DNA of 64,000 nucleotides from Natronoglomus mannanivorans (GCA_025517485.1 JAOPKB010000003.1:124001-188000); one strand, 5' to 3'. Positions 7,713 to 16,881 are shown, numbered from the stretch's first letter. The notes: generated by a model not told the origin, from the letters alone. Numbers and translations: made by a program.

Positions 7713-8687
7713 ATGGGTTTGCATTTCAAGAAGGCGACGAGCATTTTCAGAAAAACGATGCCGTTCGTCCTGCTTCGACTGGGCGTCGGGCTCTTGCTCG
7801 GCGTTCTCACGATCGTTTACTTCGGAGTCATCGTCTGGCTCGGGTACAGACTCGTCGATGCGGGAACGATCTCCGGTTGGATCGCGATCGTCGGATTGCT
7901 CCTCTCAGTCGGCCTGTTCGTCTGGGGGTGGCGACTGTTCAGCAAGTACGTCCTCTACCTGATCAAAGCGGGACACATCGCCGTGATCGCACACATCGTC
8001 GAGACCGGCGACGTCCCGCCGAATCAGATCCAGTACGGAAAGGACCAGGTGAAAGAACACTTCACGGAAGCGAGCGCGCTGTTCGCCGTCGACAAAGTCG
8101 TCAAAGCCGTCGTCAAGCAGTTCAACAAGGGAGTGATTTCGTTCTCGAAGCTCTTCAGTTTCGTCCCGAGTCTGAAGAAGCTCGTCCGACTGCTCGGTGA
8201 GGCCGTCGCGCTCGCAGCCTCCTACATCGACGAGGCGATCATCGCCTACATGTTCGTCAACAGCGAGCAGAACCGCTGGCAGTCGGCCAGAGACGGCGTC
8301 GTCCTCTACGGGAAAAACTGGAAGCCAGTGCTCGCATCGACGATGCTGATCGTTGGCGGGCTGTACGTCGCTTCCTTCCTGCTCTTTCTGGCCTTCACGC
8401 CGATCGCAGGGATCCTCGGAAATCTCTCGAGTGCGTTCGAGATCGCTGGCTGGGCGGTCGTCGGCGGAATCACGCTCACGGTGTACACCGGCTTCCTCAA
8501 GCCGTGGGTGAAGACCGTCGTGATCACGACCTTCCTCGTAGAGATCGAGGGTGAGACGCCGGACAGCGAGACGGCAGACTGGATCGCAGGGAGATCGGAT
8601 CGGTTCCAGGAACTCGCGAGCAAGGCCGAACCCGACGGGTCGTCGGACGGAGACGAACCGCGAGAGGAGGTCACCGTCGCCCAGTAG
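7713..8687 (+). CDS. Polytopic membrane protein, conserved hypothetical
   Basis: A 324-aa protein with about four to five predicted membrane helices: residues 17-44, 53-77, 206-236 and 245-277, with weaker amphipathic segments between (78-95, 155-182). The central cytoplasmic-looking stretch contains DEAIIAYMFVNSEQNRWQ and DGVVLYGKNWKPVL, spaced like a conserved motif block; this resembles the C-terminal part of choline-transporter-like proteins only loosely, so no function is assigned. The tail (280-324) is acidic and soluble. It follows the acetamidase by 75 bp with its own TATA box. Confidence 0.75.
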   Translation: MGLHFKKATSIFRKTMPFVLLRLGVGLLLGVLTIVYFGVIVWLGYRLVDAGTISGWIAIVGLLLSVGLFVWGWRLFSKYVLYLIKAGHIAVIAHIVETGDVPPNQIQYGKDQVKEHFTEASALFAVDKVVKAVVKQFNKGVISFSKLFSFVPSLKKLVRLLGEAVALAASYIDEAIIAYMFVNSEQNRWQSARDGVVLYGKNWKPVLASTMLIVGGLYVASFLLFLAFTPIAGILGNLSSAFEIAGWAVVGGITLTVYTGFLKPWVKTVVITTFLVEIEGETPDSETADWIAGRSDRFQELASKAEPDGSSDGDEPREEVTVAQ

Positions 8688-8794
8688 GGCACTCGACGAC
8701 CCCGTCTCCGTTCTCGAGGTCACTGTCACTTCCGTCGCGTCCAGTCCACGATCGACCACTGGATTTTTCTCGGTGCCCTCTGTTGGGAGCGGGT

Positions 8795-10078
8795 ATGACA
8801 CTCGATCCGGTCCACTTCGACGGCATCGCGCGACTCGCGCGACGGATCGACCACGGCGCCGACGAACGCGACCACCGAGAATTCGCCGAAACCGTCTGGG
8901 AGGAGTTCCTCGATCCCCTCGAGGACAGACGCGGACGCATGGTCCTCGAGCCGGTCGACGACGTCTCGCGCCACCGGGTCGATCTCGAGTCCGTTGCCCT
9001 CTGTGAGCCTCCCTTCGAGACCTGCCACGGCCTCGACTCGGGGACGATCAACCCGACCACGTTCAAGAACGGACTGGTTATCGACATCGCGCAGGCGGCG
9101 ATGAGCGCGACGCCCAGCGAGCTGGACCTCCACCGCTCGCGGACGGTCGTCGCGACAGTCCACTCGAGCGACGAGACGGCGACGGTCGACGACCGCTGGG
9201 ACCGGTTCGACGAGGGGTACAGCCGGAGCCGGGCGGTGAAGGTCCCACCGCTCCCGCGGTTCGCCGAGGGCGTCGTCCACGCGCTCGCGCTGTACCTCGC
9301 CGAGAGCGAACACGCGATGGCTCACGCCGACGGCGTTTCCGACCTGCTCGTCCTCGACGGCCCGCTGTACCCGCGGGGACTCCTGCGGTGGTCGGACCAG
9401 CACCCCGACCTCGCGGACTTCCTGCTCGAGGACCCGCGCCCGACGACGGTACTCGAGAACTACGTCCGCCTCGTCGAGGACTTCGTCGACCGTGAGGTGC
9501 CGCTCGTGGGGTTCGTGAAGAATCCGGCGACGCGCGTGCTCACACGGACGCTAAAGCGCAAGGCGGAACCGATCGACGCCCCCTGGAACGACGATTCGGC
9601 CTTCTTCACGCGAATCCTCGAGTGCGGCGAGTACGTCGACGACGTCGCTGGAGAGGGAGACCGCTGGGAACGGGATACGGACGCGCTGACTCACACCGGG
9701 TGGTTCCGCTCGCGCGGCGGCGTCGATCGCCCGCTTTCGCCCGACGGCGACGCGCTGGGCGTCGACCGCGAGCTGGCCCTCGAGAACTACGAGGTGACCT
9801 TCTGCGTGGTCTACGATCCCCGGGACGACCTCTGTTACCGGATCGAGGCGCCGTACGCGTTCACGCGCGATGCGAACGTTCGGGAGGACCTGACCCGACA
9901 GCTGTTACAGGACATCGCGGTCGCCCACGGCCCGCCGACGATCGTCGAGAAGGCCGACGAACTCGCCCGGATCAGCAACGCCGAGAAGTCCTCGCTCCGC
10001 GAGACGCTCGAGGAGCGGTTCGACACCACGCAGGATCGAACCTACGACGACCATCGGTGGGGCGAGGAGTTCGCCTGA
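8795..10078 (+). CDS. nurA: NurA domain-containing DNA repair nuclease
   Basis: A 427-aa protein. NurA is a 5'-3' exonuclease/endonuclease that works with the HerA helicase in resecting DNA double-strand ends. The NurA-type acidic residues can be picked out: Asp81 in GLDSGTINPTTFKNG and Asp188 in LLVLDGPLYPRG, each in the expected strand context, and the C-terminal half holds YEVTFCVVYDP and YRIEAPYAF. The ATG at 8795 is chosen over 8783 because it follows a short A/T patch and removes four poorly coding residues. The HerA-like gene follows 796 bp downstream on the same strand, which is strong contextual support. Confidence 0.85.
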   Translation: MTLDPVHFDGIARLARRIDHGADERDHREFAETVWEEFLDPLEDRRGRMVLEPVDDVSRHRVDLESVALCEPPFETCHGLDSGTINPTTFKNGLVIDIAQAAMSATPSELDLHRSRTVVATVHSSDETATVDDRWDRFDEGYSRSRAVKVPPLPRFAEGVVHALALYLAESEHAMAHADGVSDLLVLDGPLYPRGLLRWSDQHPDLADFLLEDPRPTTVLENYVRLVEDFVDREVPLVGFVKNPATRVLTRTLKRKAEPIDAPWNDDSAFFTRILECGEYVDDVAGEGDRWERDTDALTHTGWFRSRGGVDRPLSPDGDALGVDRELALENYEVTFCVVYDPRDDLCYRIEAPYAFTRDANVREDLTRQLLQDIAVAHGPPTIVEKADELARISNAEKSSLRETLEERFDTTQDRTYDDHRWGEEFA

Positions 10079-10168
10079 GCGTCGGATCGAAACCGGGAGA
10101 GCCGTCTCCTCGAGTCGGTTCGAAGCGAACGGTTTTTCGCTAGCGAGAGAGCGGAGTCGATGCCCGTT

Positions 10169-10513
10169 TCAGGCCTCCGTCCCCGGCTCGTTCTTCTCGA
10201 CCTCGAGTTCGACCGCGTCGGGGTCGAGACCGATCCGTGCGAACTGCGTCCGGACGTGGTCCTTGGCGGCCTCGAGAGCCTGATCGCGTGTGTCGAAACC
10301 GCGTGGCATCGGTGACTCGAACGCGAGGTTGACCGTCCGGCCGTCGACAGTCTGGGTGGTACCGCCGCTGTCGACCTCGTAGAACTCGTCGCAGACCCAG
10401 ACGTACGCGGCGTCTTCGTCCGGTGCGCCCCGGAACGACGGCGACCGTTCGCCGCGCTCGTAGAGCGTCCCGGTGAGCTCGGTGCCACCTGCGCGACCGC
10501 GTACCAGAAGCAT
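10169..10513 (-). CDS. 114-aa conserved haloarchaeal protein of unknown function
   Basis: An acidic soluble protein starting MLLVRGRAGGTELTGTLYE. It reads like a small beta-rich N-terminal domain (to about 65, with VWVCDEFYEVDSGG) followed by a helix (GFDTRDQALEAAKDHVRTQ, 72-90) and a strand (VELEVEK). I think such proteins are catalogued only as a haloarchaeal domain of unknown function. It lies between nurA and herA on the opposite strand; the conserved-looking sequence suggests it is real. The in-frame extension upstream to 11077 is a shadow of the simple-repeat region and of herA and is rejected. Confidence 0.75.
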   Translation of the reverse strand: MLLVRGRAGGTELTGTLYERGERSPSFRGAPDEDAAYVWVCDEFYEVDSGGTTQTVDGRTVNLAFESPMPRGFDTRDQALEAAKDHVRTQFARIGLDPDAVELEVEKNEPGTEA

Positions 10514-10694
10514 ACCATTACCGTACGCGTCGCGGAGGCAAAAGGCCACGGGGACGATACGAAAGCCGACCCGTGTCGGGCGGCCACTGGCGACGGCTCT
10601 CGATCTCGATCTCGAGTGTTTCGGTCCACACCCGTCTCGAGCGGACAGTCGCATTCGGTATCGTATTCGATCGAATCGAGATTTAGTTTCGAAA

Positions 10695-10757
10695 CTCGAC
10701 TTCGACTTCGATTTCGATTTCGACTGCGACCTCGATCTCGATCTCGATCTCGACCGC
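10695..10757. repeat. Hexanucleotide simple repeat (TCGANN)
   Basis: About ten imperfect 6-bp units of the form TCGATT/TCGACT/TCGATC in a row, between the 114-aa gene and herA. It is probably a slippage tract in the divergent intergenic space; CTCGA-rich sequence is common throughout this genome, so a regulatory role is unproven. Confidence 0.7.
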
Positions 10758-10874
10758 GGGCGACCGCGCTCGGTCTTCGAACCGAAGTGATCAGGTATCG
10801 TCGAGATCGGATCGACTTGAAGACGCCACCCGAAAGGGGAAACGGGTTTGTGGGTCGGGCCGGATGACGTGGGT

Positions 10875-12779
10875 ATGGCCGAACTGGGCGACTTCGGTGA
10901 GTTCAACGCCGACGACGAGGACGAAACTGACCTCGAGACCGGCGAGAGTGACGTGACGACGGCGTCGGAGAGCGCCGATACGGAGACCGAGGATGCCGGG
11001 GCGAGCGCGGGCTCCGAGACCGACACCGACGACTTCGAGACGACCGCGGTCGAACCGCGGGGCGAGGACTCCGGCATCGGCGCGCTGTGTGTCTCACAGG
11101 GGCTGCGCGTCAGCGAAGACGAGGACGAGACGTACCTTCGGGCCTACATTACGAAGGGGAACCGATCGTCGATCCGGATCGGAAAGTACCTGCTCGCGCC
11201 CTATCCGGACGGTGAGTCGCTGTTCTGTCGGATCGCCGGCCTCGAGTATGCCCAGCAGTACCACGCCGACGACGCGACGGAGATCCACGCGCGCCGGGCG
11301 ATGCGCCAGAACGGCGTCGACGAGTCCGACTACAAGTTCATGGCAGACCTCGAGCCGGTCGCCGTGCTCTACGACGACAGCGCGGAGCAAGGCTCCGCGA
11401 ACAGCCGGAGGCAGTCCGGCGACGATCGTGAACTCAAACGGCGGATGACCGATCGCGTCCCGAAACCGCAGACGATCGTCCGCGAGGCGACCGACACCGA
11501 GGAGATCAAGACGGGACTGAAGATTCCAGAGGAGGGTGTCTTTCTGGGACATCTCTCGGTCGGCGGTGAGAAAGTACGGACTGCGGCGTCGCCACCGACG
11601 ATCGACTACCGGATCAAAGACGACTACGACGCCGGTGACCCGCTGGTCTTTCGCCACTCGCTGGTCGCCGGCGGGACGGGATCGGGGAAGACCCACGGCG
11701 CCAAGAACATCCTGCGCCAGTACCTGAGCGAGAATCGAACCTACCCGATGGAGGATGGGCGCTCGGTCCAGACCGCAGTCGTCCAGTTCGATCCACAGGA
11801 CGAGTACGCCCAGATGCACGACGACAACCCCGAGATGACCGACGACTTCGAACGCCGTCTCGAGCGCGAGGGGATCGCCCACGGCGGCCACGACGACACG
11901 GTCGCGTTCGTCCCGAAAGTCGGCTCGTCGTCCTACGCTGCGGGCCACCACCGCGCGGAGTGTGTCGAGTTCACGATTCCGTTCTCGATGGTCGACGACA
12001 ACCCGTGGCTCGTGGCGGGCAGCGGGTTGAACGACAACCAGTACGGCGCGCTCGTGGGCGTCCTCTTGCCCCGTTTTCGCGACCAGTACGGTCGGGGCGG
12101 CACCTACGAGGAGTTCACGACGTTCCTCGACGACCCCGCCTTGCGAGAGGAACTCGACGAGTCCGGTCGAGTCCACGAGGCGACGTTCGACGCCGTTCGC
12201 CGGCGTGTGCTCGGCTTCGGCCACGTCTTCGACCAAGACGCACGGGCGATCACGGACCTCGTCCACGAGTTCGTCCGACCGGGCGGACTCACGGTGGTTC
12301 CTACCTACCACATCAACGACACGCGGGCGACAGAGGCGATCGTCCTCGCGGTCTCCTCGCTGTTGATCGACCAGAAACTCTCGAACGATCCCACGTACGA
12401 CCGGATCAAGGAGACGCCGCTCGTCCTCGGGATGGACGAGGCTCACAACTTCCTCACCGACGCCGACAGTGTACAGGCGGGGAAAGTGATTCGGAAGTTC
12501 ACCGAAGCCGCCAAACAGGGCCGCAAGGAGCGGTTGGGACTGTTCCTGATCACACAGGATCCTCAAGACATCGCCGACCCCGTCTTCAAGCAAATCAACA
12601 CGACCGTCGTCCTCAACCTCGGCGACGAAGACGCCATCAAGAGCGTCAACATCCCCTCGAATCTCGAGTCCAAAGTGCCCTACATGGAGAAAGGACAGAT
12701 GGTCGTCTACTCGCCGGACAACTCCGAACCCGTGGAGTTGATCGGTCTCTCGAAGTGTGTGACGAGACACGGCAAGTGA
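10875..12779 (+). CDS. herA: HerA-like DNA translocase/helicase ATPase
   Basis: A 634-aa protein. HerA is a hexameric bipolar DNA translocase of the FtsK-HerA group, partner of NurA. After a 65-residue acidic N-terminal tail there is a HAS-barrel-like domain (about 68-165, GALCVSQGLRVS and RIGKYLLAPY), then the ATPase: Walker A GGTGSGKT at 266-273, Walker B LVLGMDEAH with Asp521-Glu522, and the sensor segment FLITQDPQDIA with a downstream Arg-rich strand. The ATG at 10875 begins the acidic stretch; the preceding nine in-frame codons from 10848 are less likely. Lies 797 bp after nurA on the same strand. Confidence 0.88.
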   Translation: MAELGDFGEFNADDEDETDLETGESDVTTASESADTETEDAGASAGSETDTDDFETTAVEPRGEDSGIGALCVSQGLRVSEDEDETYLRAYITKGNRSSIRIGKYLLAPYPDGESLFCRIAGLEYAQQYHADDATEIHARRAMRQNGVDESDYKFMADLEPVAVLYDDSAEQGSANSRRQSGDDRELKRRMTDRVPKPQTIVREATDTEEIKTGLKIPEEGVFLGHLSVGGEKVRTAASPPTIDYRIKDDYDAGDPLVFRHSLVAGGTGSGKTHGAKNILRQYLSENRTYPMEDGRSVQTAVVQFDPQDEYAQMHDDNPEMTDDFERRLEREGIAHGGHDDTVAFVPKVGSSSYAAGHHRAECVEFTIPFSMVDDNPWLVAGSGLNDNQYGALVGVLLPRFRDQYGRGGTYEEFTTFLDDPALREELDESGRVHEATFDAVRRRVLGFGHVFDQDARAITDLVHEFVRPGGLTVVPTYHINDTRATEAIVLAVSSLLIDQKLSNDPTYDRIKETPLVLGMDEAHNFLTDADSVQAGKVIRKFTEAAKQGRKERLGLFLITQDPQDIADPVFKQINTTVVLNLGDEDAIKSVNIPSNLESKVPYMEKGQMVVYSPDNSEPVELIGLSKCVTRHGK

Positions 12780-12935
12780 CGGCTGGACGGCCGACTCGAG
12801 GCGTCTGAAAGGATCGTACGTCGATCGCACACGTTTCTCTCGTTCGATCGACATCCATCGACCCGGTATCAGTGCTCAGCGGTGACCGTCCGCGACGACG
12901 ACCGGACAAAAACCGAACTAGACCGACACCGATGC

Positions 12936-13262
12936 TTACTTTTCGAGGAGAGAAACCGAGACTCCGCCGTCGCTGGTACTGGTGACGGTAACGCCGTATC
13001 CCGCGTAGGTGAACGAGAGTTCCGTCGGCGTCCAGCTATCGTCGAAACGCAGTTCGGGATCAGCGCTCGCTCCGGAGGCCGCGAAGAGTTGATCCAGCGC
13101 GTCGGGGTCGATCGCACTGTACAGCGGCGGGGACATCTCGAGCGGAGAGCATCCGTCCGCCTCGGCCACCGCTTCGACGACCGCGGTACTCACGTAATCG
13201 TCTTCACGGTACTCGGTCGACGTGGACAGCGGCATCGTCACGGTGGTTATCGGATCGGTCAT
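12936..13262 (-). CDS. HalOD1 output-domain protein
   Basis: A 108-aa protein that is essentially one HalOD1 (halobacterial output domain 1): AVVEAVAEADGCSPLEMSP (about 28-46), YSAIDPDALDQLF (about 48-60) and a C-terminal beta pair FTYAGYGVTVTS. HalOD1 proteins occur as single domains or attached to receiver and sensor domains in haloarchaea and are thought to be signalling output modules; the mechanism is unknown. The start at 13262 (MTDPITT) rather than 13289 is set by the TATA box centred 30 bp upstream. Confidence 0.85.
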   Translation of the reverse strand: MTDPITTVTMPLSTSTEYREDDYVSTAVVEAVAEADGCSPLEMSPPLYSAIDPDALDQLFAASGASADPELRFDDSWTPTELSFTYAGYGVTVTSTSDGGVSVSLLEK

Positions 13263-13287
13263 TGTACACCTACTCAACGACGTGGAC

Positions 13288-13297
13288 ATATATAAAT
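13288..13297 (-). promoter_or_regulatory. TATA-like promoter of the HalOD1 gene
   Basis: ATTTATATAT on the minus strand, centred 30 bp before 13262, in a clearly AT-rich patch. It would fall inside the longer reading frame from 13289, which is therefore rejected. Confidence 0.7.
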
Positions 13298-13516
13298 ACT
13301 CGGTTGGTGTCTTCGATACTCAACGGGTGAACGGTATTTTGAGGGAGTCTTCGAACCAATAATGCGGTCAGTCTAAAGATATCTCAGCCACAGTATTAGC
13401 CGGTGAAACATCCGATGTGGGCTCGAGTTTCACAATAGAACTCTGAGAAAGAGACGATTTTCGAAGGAAAATACTATACTTCAGGAGATGCCGAAGAATT
13501 ACGTCGTCTGAACACG

Positions 13517-13523
13517 AAGGAGT
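13517..13523 (+). promoter_or_regulatory. Shine-Dalgarno-like site of the Lrp/AsnC gene
   Basis: GAAGGAG ends 4 bp before the ATG at 13528. With a TATA-like ATACTATAC at 13471-13479 upstream this gene probably has a leader of about 30 nt, unlike most leaderless neighbours. The surrounding 13300-13500 stretch is AT-rich and has no other gene. Confidence 0.55.
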
Positions 13524-13527
13524 TGTA

Positions 13528-14004
13528 ATGGAACCGTACGATATCGACGACGTCGACGCGCAGTTGCTCTCCTTGCTCCAAAAGAACGCCCGATACACGG
13601 CTACCGAACTCGCCGATCGAATCGGGGTCTCGGACAACACGATTCACAACCGGATGCAACGGCTGGAAGACGAAGGTGTCATCACTGGCTACACGACTGC
13701 CGTCGATCACGAGCGGACTGGCCTCTCGCTGTACTTCAGTTTCATCTGTACCGCACGAATCAGCAATCGAAGTCGGGTCGCCGAGAAAGCGATGACGATT
13801 CCGGAGGTGATCGAAGTAACCGAGCTGATGACCGGTCAACAGAACCTCCAGATCAAAGCCTACGGCGGTGAAGACGAGGACATCACACGCGTCGCCAAAC
13901 AACTCGACAAACTCGAACTCGAGATCAACGACGAGAACCTCATTCGTGAAGAACGCGTCAAGCCACTCGACTATTCGGACCTCGAAGAGACACAGACCGT
14001 GTAG
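13528..14004 (+). CDS. Lrp/AsnC family transcriptional regulator
   Basis: A 158-aa protein with an N-terminal winged helix-turn-helix (about 6-58: DVDAQLLSLLQKNARYTATELADRIGVSD split by the turn) and a C-terminal RAM/ligand-binding ferredoxin-like domain (about 65-140, EVTELMTGQQNLQIKAYG). Lrp proteins form octameric discs and regulate amino-acid or energy metabolism on binding small molecules; the target here is unknown. It has its own leader and SD site, ends convergent with the LssY_C-like gene, and is divergent from the HalOD1 gene with about 265 bp of shared AT-rich upstream DNA. Confidence 0.88.
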   Translation: MEPYDIDDVDAQLLSLLQKNARYTATELADRIGVSDNTIHNRMQRLEDEGVITGYTTAVDHERTGLSLYFSFICTARISNRSRVAEKAMTIPEVIEVTELMTGQQNLQIKAYGGEDEDITRVAKQLDKLELEINDENLIREERVKPLDYSDLEETQTV

Positions 14005-14131
14005 TGTCGAGGGTGCAGCGACCGCCACGACGTTCCGACCGAGCTCTCGAGCGAAGACAGTTCCGCGGGGTCGACGGACAGACGTCGATGGTGGAATCTC
14101 GAATCCCGAACCCCGAATTCAACACATCAGA

Positions 14132-15544
14132 TCACAGATAGCCAAACAGCGTTCCCCCGAGCACCAGCACCCACATCGCGACACCGACGACGATCATGTC
14201 GTTCAACCGCGACTCCCGCGTCGCGCGTCTGGCTGCACCGCCCGCGATCAATCCGAGAGCGACGACGACCAGTACGCGCTGGAAAACGACGTCGATCGGG
14301 AGCGAATCGACACCCAGCAGTCCGTAATCCAGCCAGATCGCAGTCGCGAGCGAGAGCGAAGCGACGACCGCTGCGTCGAGACGGCGCTCGAGTCCGCCGG
14401 CGATGACGTACGTCGCGATCGGAATCCCGAGTGCGATCACCGGATACAGTATCGCGGCGATCGTGTGCATCGTCAGGGCGTCCACGGTCCGCTCGAGAGC
14501 GACGCCGGTGATTCGGACACCCAGGAAGAGCGCCAGAATGGTCGCGACGAGGATCAGGTGACCCGCCTCGATCCGGTCGATCGCGGCCGCGAATCGACGG
14601 CGATCCGCGTCGATCAGGTGACTCTCGATCGTACTCCGGGTCCGTCCGAGCGCCCCAGACCCACGACCCGCGGCGAGACCGACGACCAGCGGGGCGACGA
14701 GCGCTGGCGCGCCCGTCTGTGCGAGTTCGACGACGGTCGCCCAGCCGTTGGAGTCGGATGGGCCGCTGTTGTCGAGATAGATACGGCGGACATCGTCCGT
14801 CTGATCGATCTGTGGGTGCCTCATGAAGTCGGCTTCGGCACGTGACTGAGCAGCCTCGACGCCGTCGACGCGGTGGCGGAGCGTGAACCAGTCGAAGTGT
14901 TCGGTGTGAGCCTGCATGGCGACCCACTCGTCCTCGGGGGTGGGGCTCTCGTAGAGACGGATGTGATAGCGCTGTCCGTAGTAGTCTCCGTCGTGGATCT
15001 GGAGCGTCTCGGTCATCCAATAGCTCTCGTTCCCATCGCCCGGATCCACGTGGGCGTACCGAGTCGCGCCGGTCGTCTGGGCCCACGGAATATCCGTCGG
15101 CAAGAACTCGAGAGAGGAGTTTTCGTCCGAGGCAGCTTCCGTCTCGGTCTCTCCCTCTATCCCCGTCCCCGTCTCTCCCGAAGGCTCGGACTCGTTGTCC
15201 GGATCCACTCCCGGCTGTACCGGATGCATCAGCACGTCCGCGTCGAAGTGGTCGTGGTCAGTCTCGTTCCAGTCGGACTCCGAGGACTCCATCATCACAC
15301 GAACGATATCCTCCGAGTTACCGCGGACCACGAGGTTGATCGGACTCCGTTCTTCGAAGGACTCTCGAGCGTTCAGATACGCCCAAAAACCGCTGTCAGA
15401 GTCCTCGAACGAGACGAACTCCGGTTCCGTCTGTTCGTCCGGTGCGACGTCGCTGGTCGACGGGGACGTAAACAGTGAGGGTCCGCCCACGAAAAAGAGC
15501 GCGAGTACGAGCAAGACCGCCCCAATCACGAGTGAACGACGCAT
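14132..15544 (-). CDS. Membrane protein with LssY C-terminal-like domain
   Basis: A 470-aa protein. It begins with a signal/anchor helix (about 5-24, GAVLLVLALFFVGGPSL), then a soluble extracytoplasmic domain (about 55-260) and four to five C-terminal helices (about 275-470). The soluble part has INLVVRGNSEDIVRVM, then GQRYHIRLYESP and a HFDWFTLRHRVDG segment, the order seen in LssY C-terminal domains of secreted-lipid/phosphatase-linked proteins; this family match is by eye. A TATA-like AGTTTAATG (15571-15579) is 30 bp from the ATG. Function unknown. Confidence 0.7.
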   Translation of the reverse strand: MRRSLVIGAVLLVLALFFVGGPSLFTSPSTSDVAPDEQTEPEFVSFEDSDSGFWAYLNARESFEERSPINLVVRGNSEDIVRVMMESSESDWNETDHDHFDADVLMHPVQPGVDPDNESEPSGETGTGIEGETETEAASDENSSLEFLPTDIPWAQTTGATRYAHVDPGDGNESYWMTETLQIHDGDYYGQRYHIRLYESPTPEDEWVAMQAHTEHFDWFTLRHRVDGVEAAQSRAEADFMRHPQIDQTDDVRRIYLDNSGPSDSNGWATVVELAQTGAPALVAPLVVGLAAGRGSGALGRTRSTIESHLIDADRRRFAAAIDRIEAGHLILVATILALFLGVRITGVALERTVDALTMHTIAAILYPVIALGIPIATYVIAGGLERRLDAAVVASLSLATAIWLDYGLLGVDSLPIDVVFQRVLVVVALGLIAGGAARRATRESRLNDMIVVGVAMWVLVLGGTLFGYL

Positions 15545-15644
15545 TCGGTCGACAAAAGCTTCGGATGGATCATTAAACTATGGTCAACGGAGTATCACGC
15601 CTCCGTCATCGGATCCCGTGACAACGAGACGGCGACGAGCCCGC

Positions 15645-16073
15645 TCAGGCGTCCGGACCGACGGTCAACACCGGAACCGGCGACGTTCGGACGACCTGTT
15701 GGGAGACGCTCCCGACGACGTTGCGCTCGTAGTCGTCACCGCTGGTCCCCATCACGATCAGGTCGGCGTCCACGCGGTCGGCGTACTCGAGTATGCACTC
15801 GGCTGGTCGGCCGTCGTCGACGGCCGTCTCGACCGTAACGTCACGGTCGAGTGCCATCGTCGCGGCGTCGTCGGTTGCCTCTCGAGCGCGCGCACGGAGG
15901 TCCATCCGAACGTCGTCGATGCGATCCTCGGAGAGGATCAAGAACGCGCGGTCGTCGGCCACCGAGAAGACGTGTAGCGTCGCGTCTCTCGTCGCGGCGA
16001 TATCGATCGCGTGCTCGGCGACCGTGTCGGCGTGGGCTGTCCCGTCCGTCGGAAAGAGGATCGTTTCGTACAT
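15645..16073 (-). CDS. UspA-type universal stress protein
   Basis: A 142-aa single UspA domain. The N-terminal TILFPTDGTAHADTVAEHA and the C-terminal nucleotide motif G-x2-G-x9-G-S/T (MGTSGDDYERNVVGSVSQQVV) are both present, so it is predicted to bind ATP or a related nucleotide. Family proteins help cells survive starvation or other stress, but individual roles vary. The ATG at 16073 opens the Usp fold; the upstream in-frame extension to 16385 is not protein-like. Confidence 0.9.
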   Translation of the reverse strand: MYETILFPTDGTAHADTVAEHAIDIAATRDATLHVFSVADDRAFLILSEDRIDDVRMDLRARAREATDDAATMALDRDVTVETAVDDGRPAECILEYADRVDADLIVMGTSGDDYERNVVGSVSQQVVRTSPVPVLTVGPDA

Positions 16074-16174
16074 CTTCAACGACAGGTAAACGGAGACACC
16101 CGACCGAAAAGAACGGAACAGCCGATTCCCGGGCGGTGGGAACGAGCAGGCGATTCGTGGCCCGAATCCTCTCC

Positions 16175-16555
16175 TCAAGCACCCGGAATCCCCAGCGCCT
16201 CGGGAGCGACGATACCGAACATCGAGAGGACGTAGACGATCGCGACGGCGACGACCCACGCGAGAAAGCCGATCGCAATCGCCGAGCCCCAGTTGCCGGG
16301 ATACCGCCAGTTGATGATTCCGATCCACGCCACGAGCATCAGGGCCACTCCCAGAATCGGTGCCCAGTCGACGAGACCGATCCAATCGACGAGAAAGCTC
16401 GTGGCGGCCCAGACCGCCGCACCGACGAGCGCGGTAAAGGCGGCGTTGGGGACCCCTGCGTCGCTATCGACGACCAGTCGTGCACCCGCGAGGATGCCGA
16501 TGGTCCCGACGACCAGACTCACCGCGAAGATCAGGGCGGTATCGACGACAGCCAT
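16175..16555 (-). CDS. Small four-helix membrane protein, hypothetical
   Basis: A 126-aa very hydrophobic protein with four predicted membrane helices at about 5-27, 36-56, 62-82 and 94-117; WIGLVDWAPI and GIINWRYPGNWG are Trp-rich loop segments. No known family is recognised. It starts 3 bp after the stop of the amphi-Trp gene on the same strand, so they are one transcript. The amphi-Trp partner is soluble; together they may form a membrane-linked unit, but this is only contextual. Confidence 0.75.
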   Translation of the reverse strand: MAVVDTALIFAVSLVVGTIGILAGARLVVDSDAGVPNAAFTALVGAAVWAATSFLVDWIGLVDWAPILGVALMLVAWIGIINWRYPGNWGSAIAIGFLAWVVAVAIVYVLSMFGIVAPEALGIPGA

Positions 16556-16558
16556 CTG

Positions 16559-16798
16559 CTAGGGTTTCCAGCGGAGTTCGATGTCGATCGATTCGCGCTG
16601 TCCCCGGAGGACCGACGAGCGTTCGACGACCTCGACCTCGCAGTCGACCATCTCCGGTGGCGAGAGCGACACCGTCTTGTTGCCGACGTCGACGGCGATC
16701 TCATCCGACTCCCGTTCGAATTCGTCGGCGAGTCCTCGCAGATAGGCTGCGAGTTCCGAACGCGTCAACTCCTGATCGGCGGTCGTTCGATCTGCCAT
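16559..16798 (-). CDS. amphi-Trp domain-containing protein
   Basis: A 79-aa protein matching the amphi-Trp small-domain pattern: LTRSELAAYLRGLADEFERE (split by Leu-Arg-Gly), a strand pair with VDVGNKTVSLSPPE, and the closing IDIELRWKP with the single Trp. Members are common in haloarchaea and other prokaryotes; the role is not known. The ATG at 16798 is preferred to 16813 because a TATA-like ATACTTTTCC (16823-16832) is centred 29 bp upstream. It is first in a two-gene operon with the four-helix membrane protein. Confidence 0.8.
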   Translation of the reverse strand: MADRTTADQELTRSELAAYLRGLADEFERESDEIAVDVGNKTVSLSPPEMVDCEVEVVERSSVLRGQRESIDIELRWKP

Positions 16799-16881
16799 GT
16801 CCGATCGTACCACCGTCGGGTGGAAAAGTATGGGCGGCCAACAGCGACTAAGCGACTATTACTCCGGTCTGGAACACGGCG

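Noticed and set aside
10514..11077. Extension of the 114-aa gene
   Set aside because: It reads the hexanucleotide repeat and the reverse of herA.
11094..12854. 586-aa minus-strand frame opposite herA
   Set aside because: Shadow of herA with reverse-complement bias; no domain pattern.
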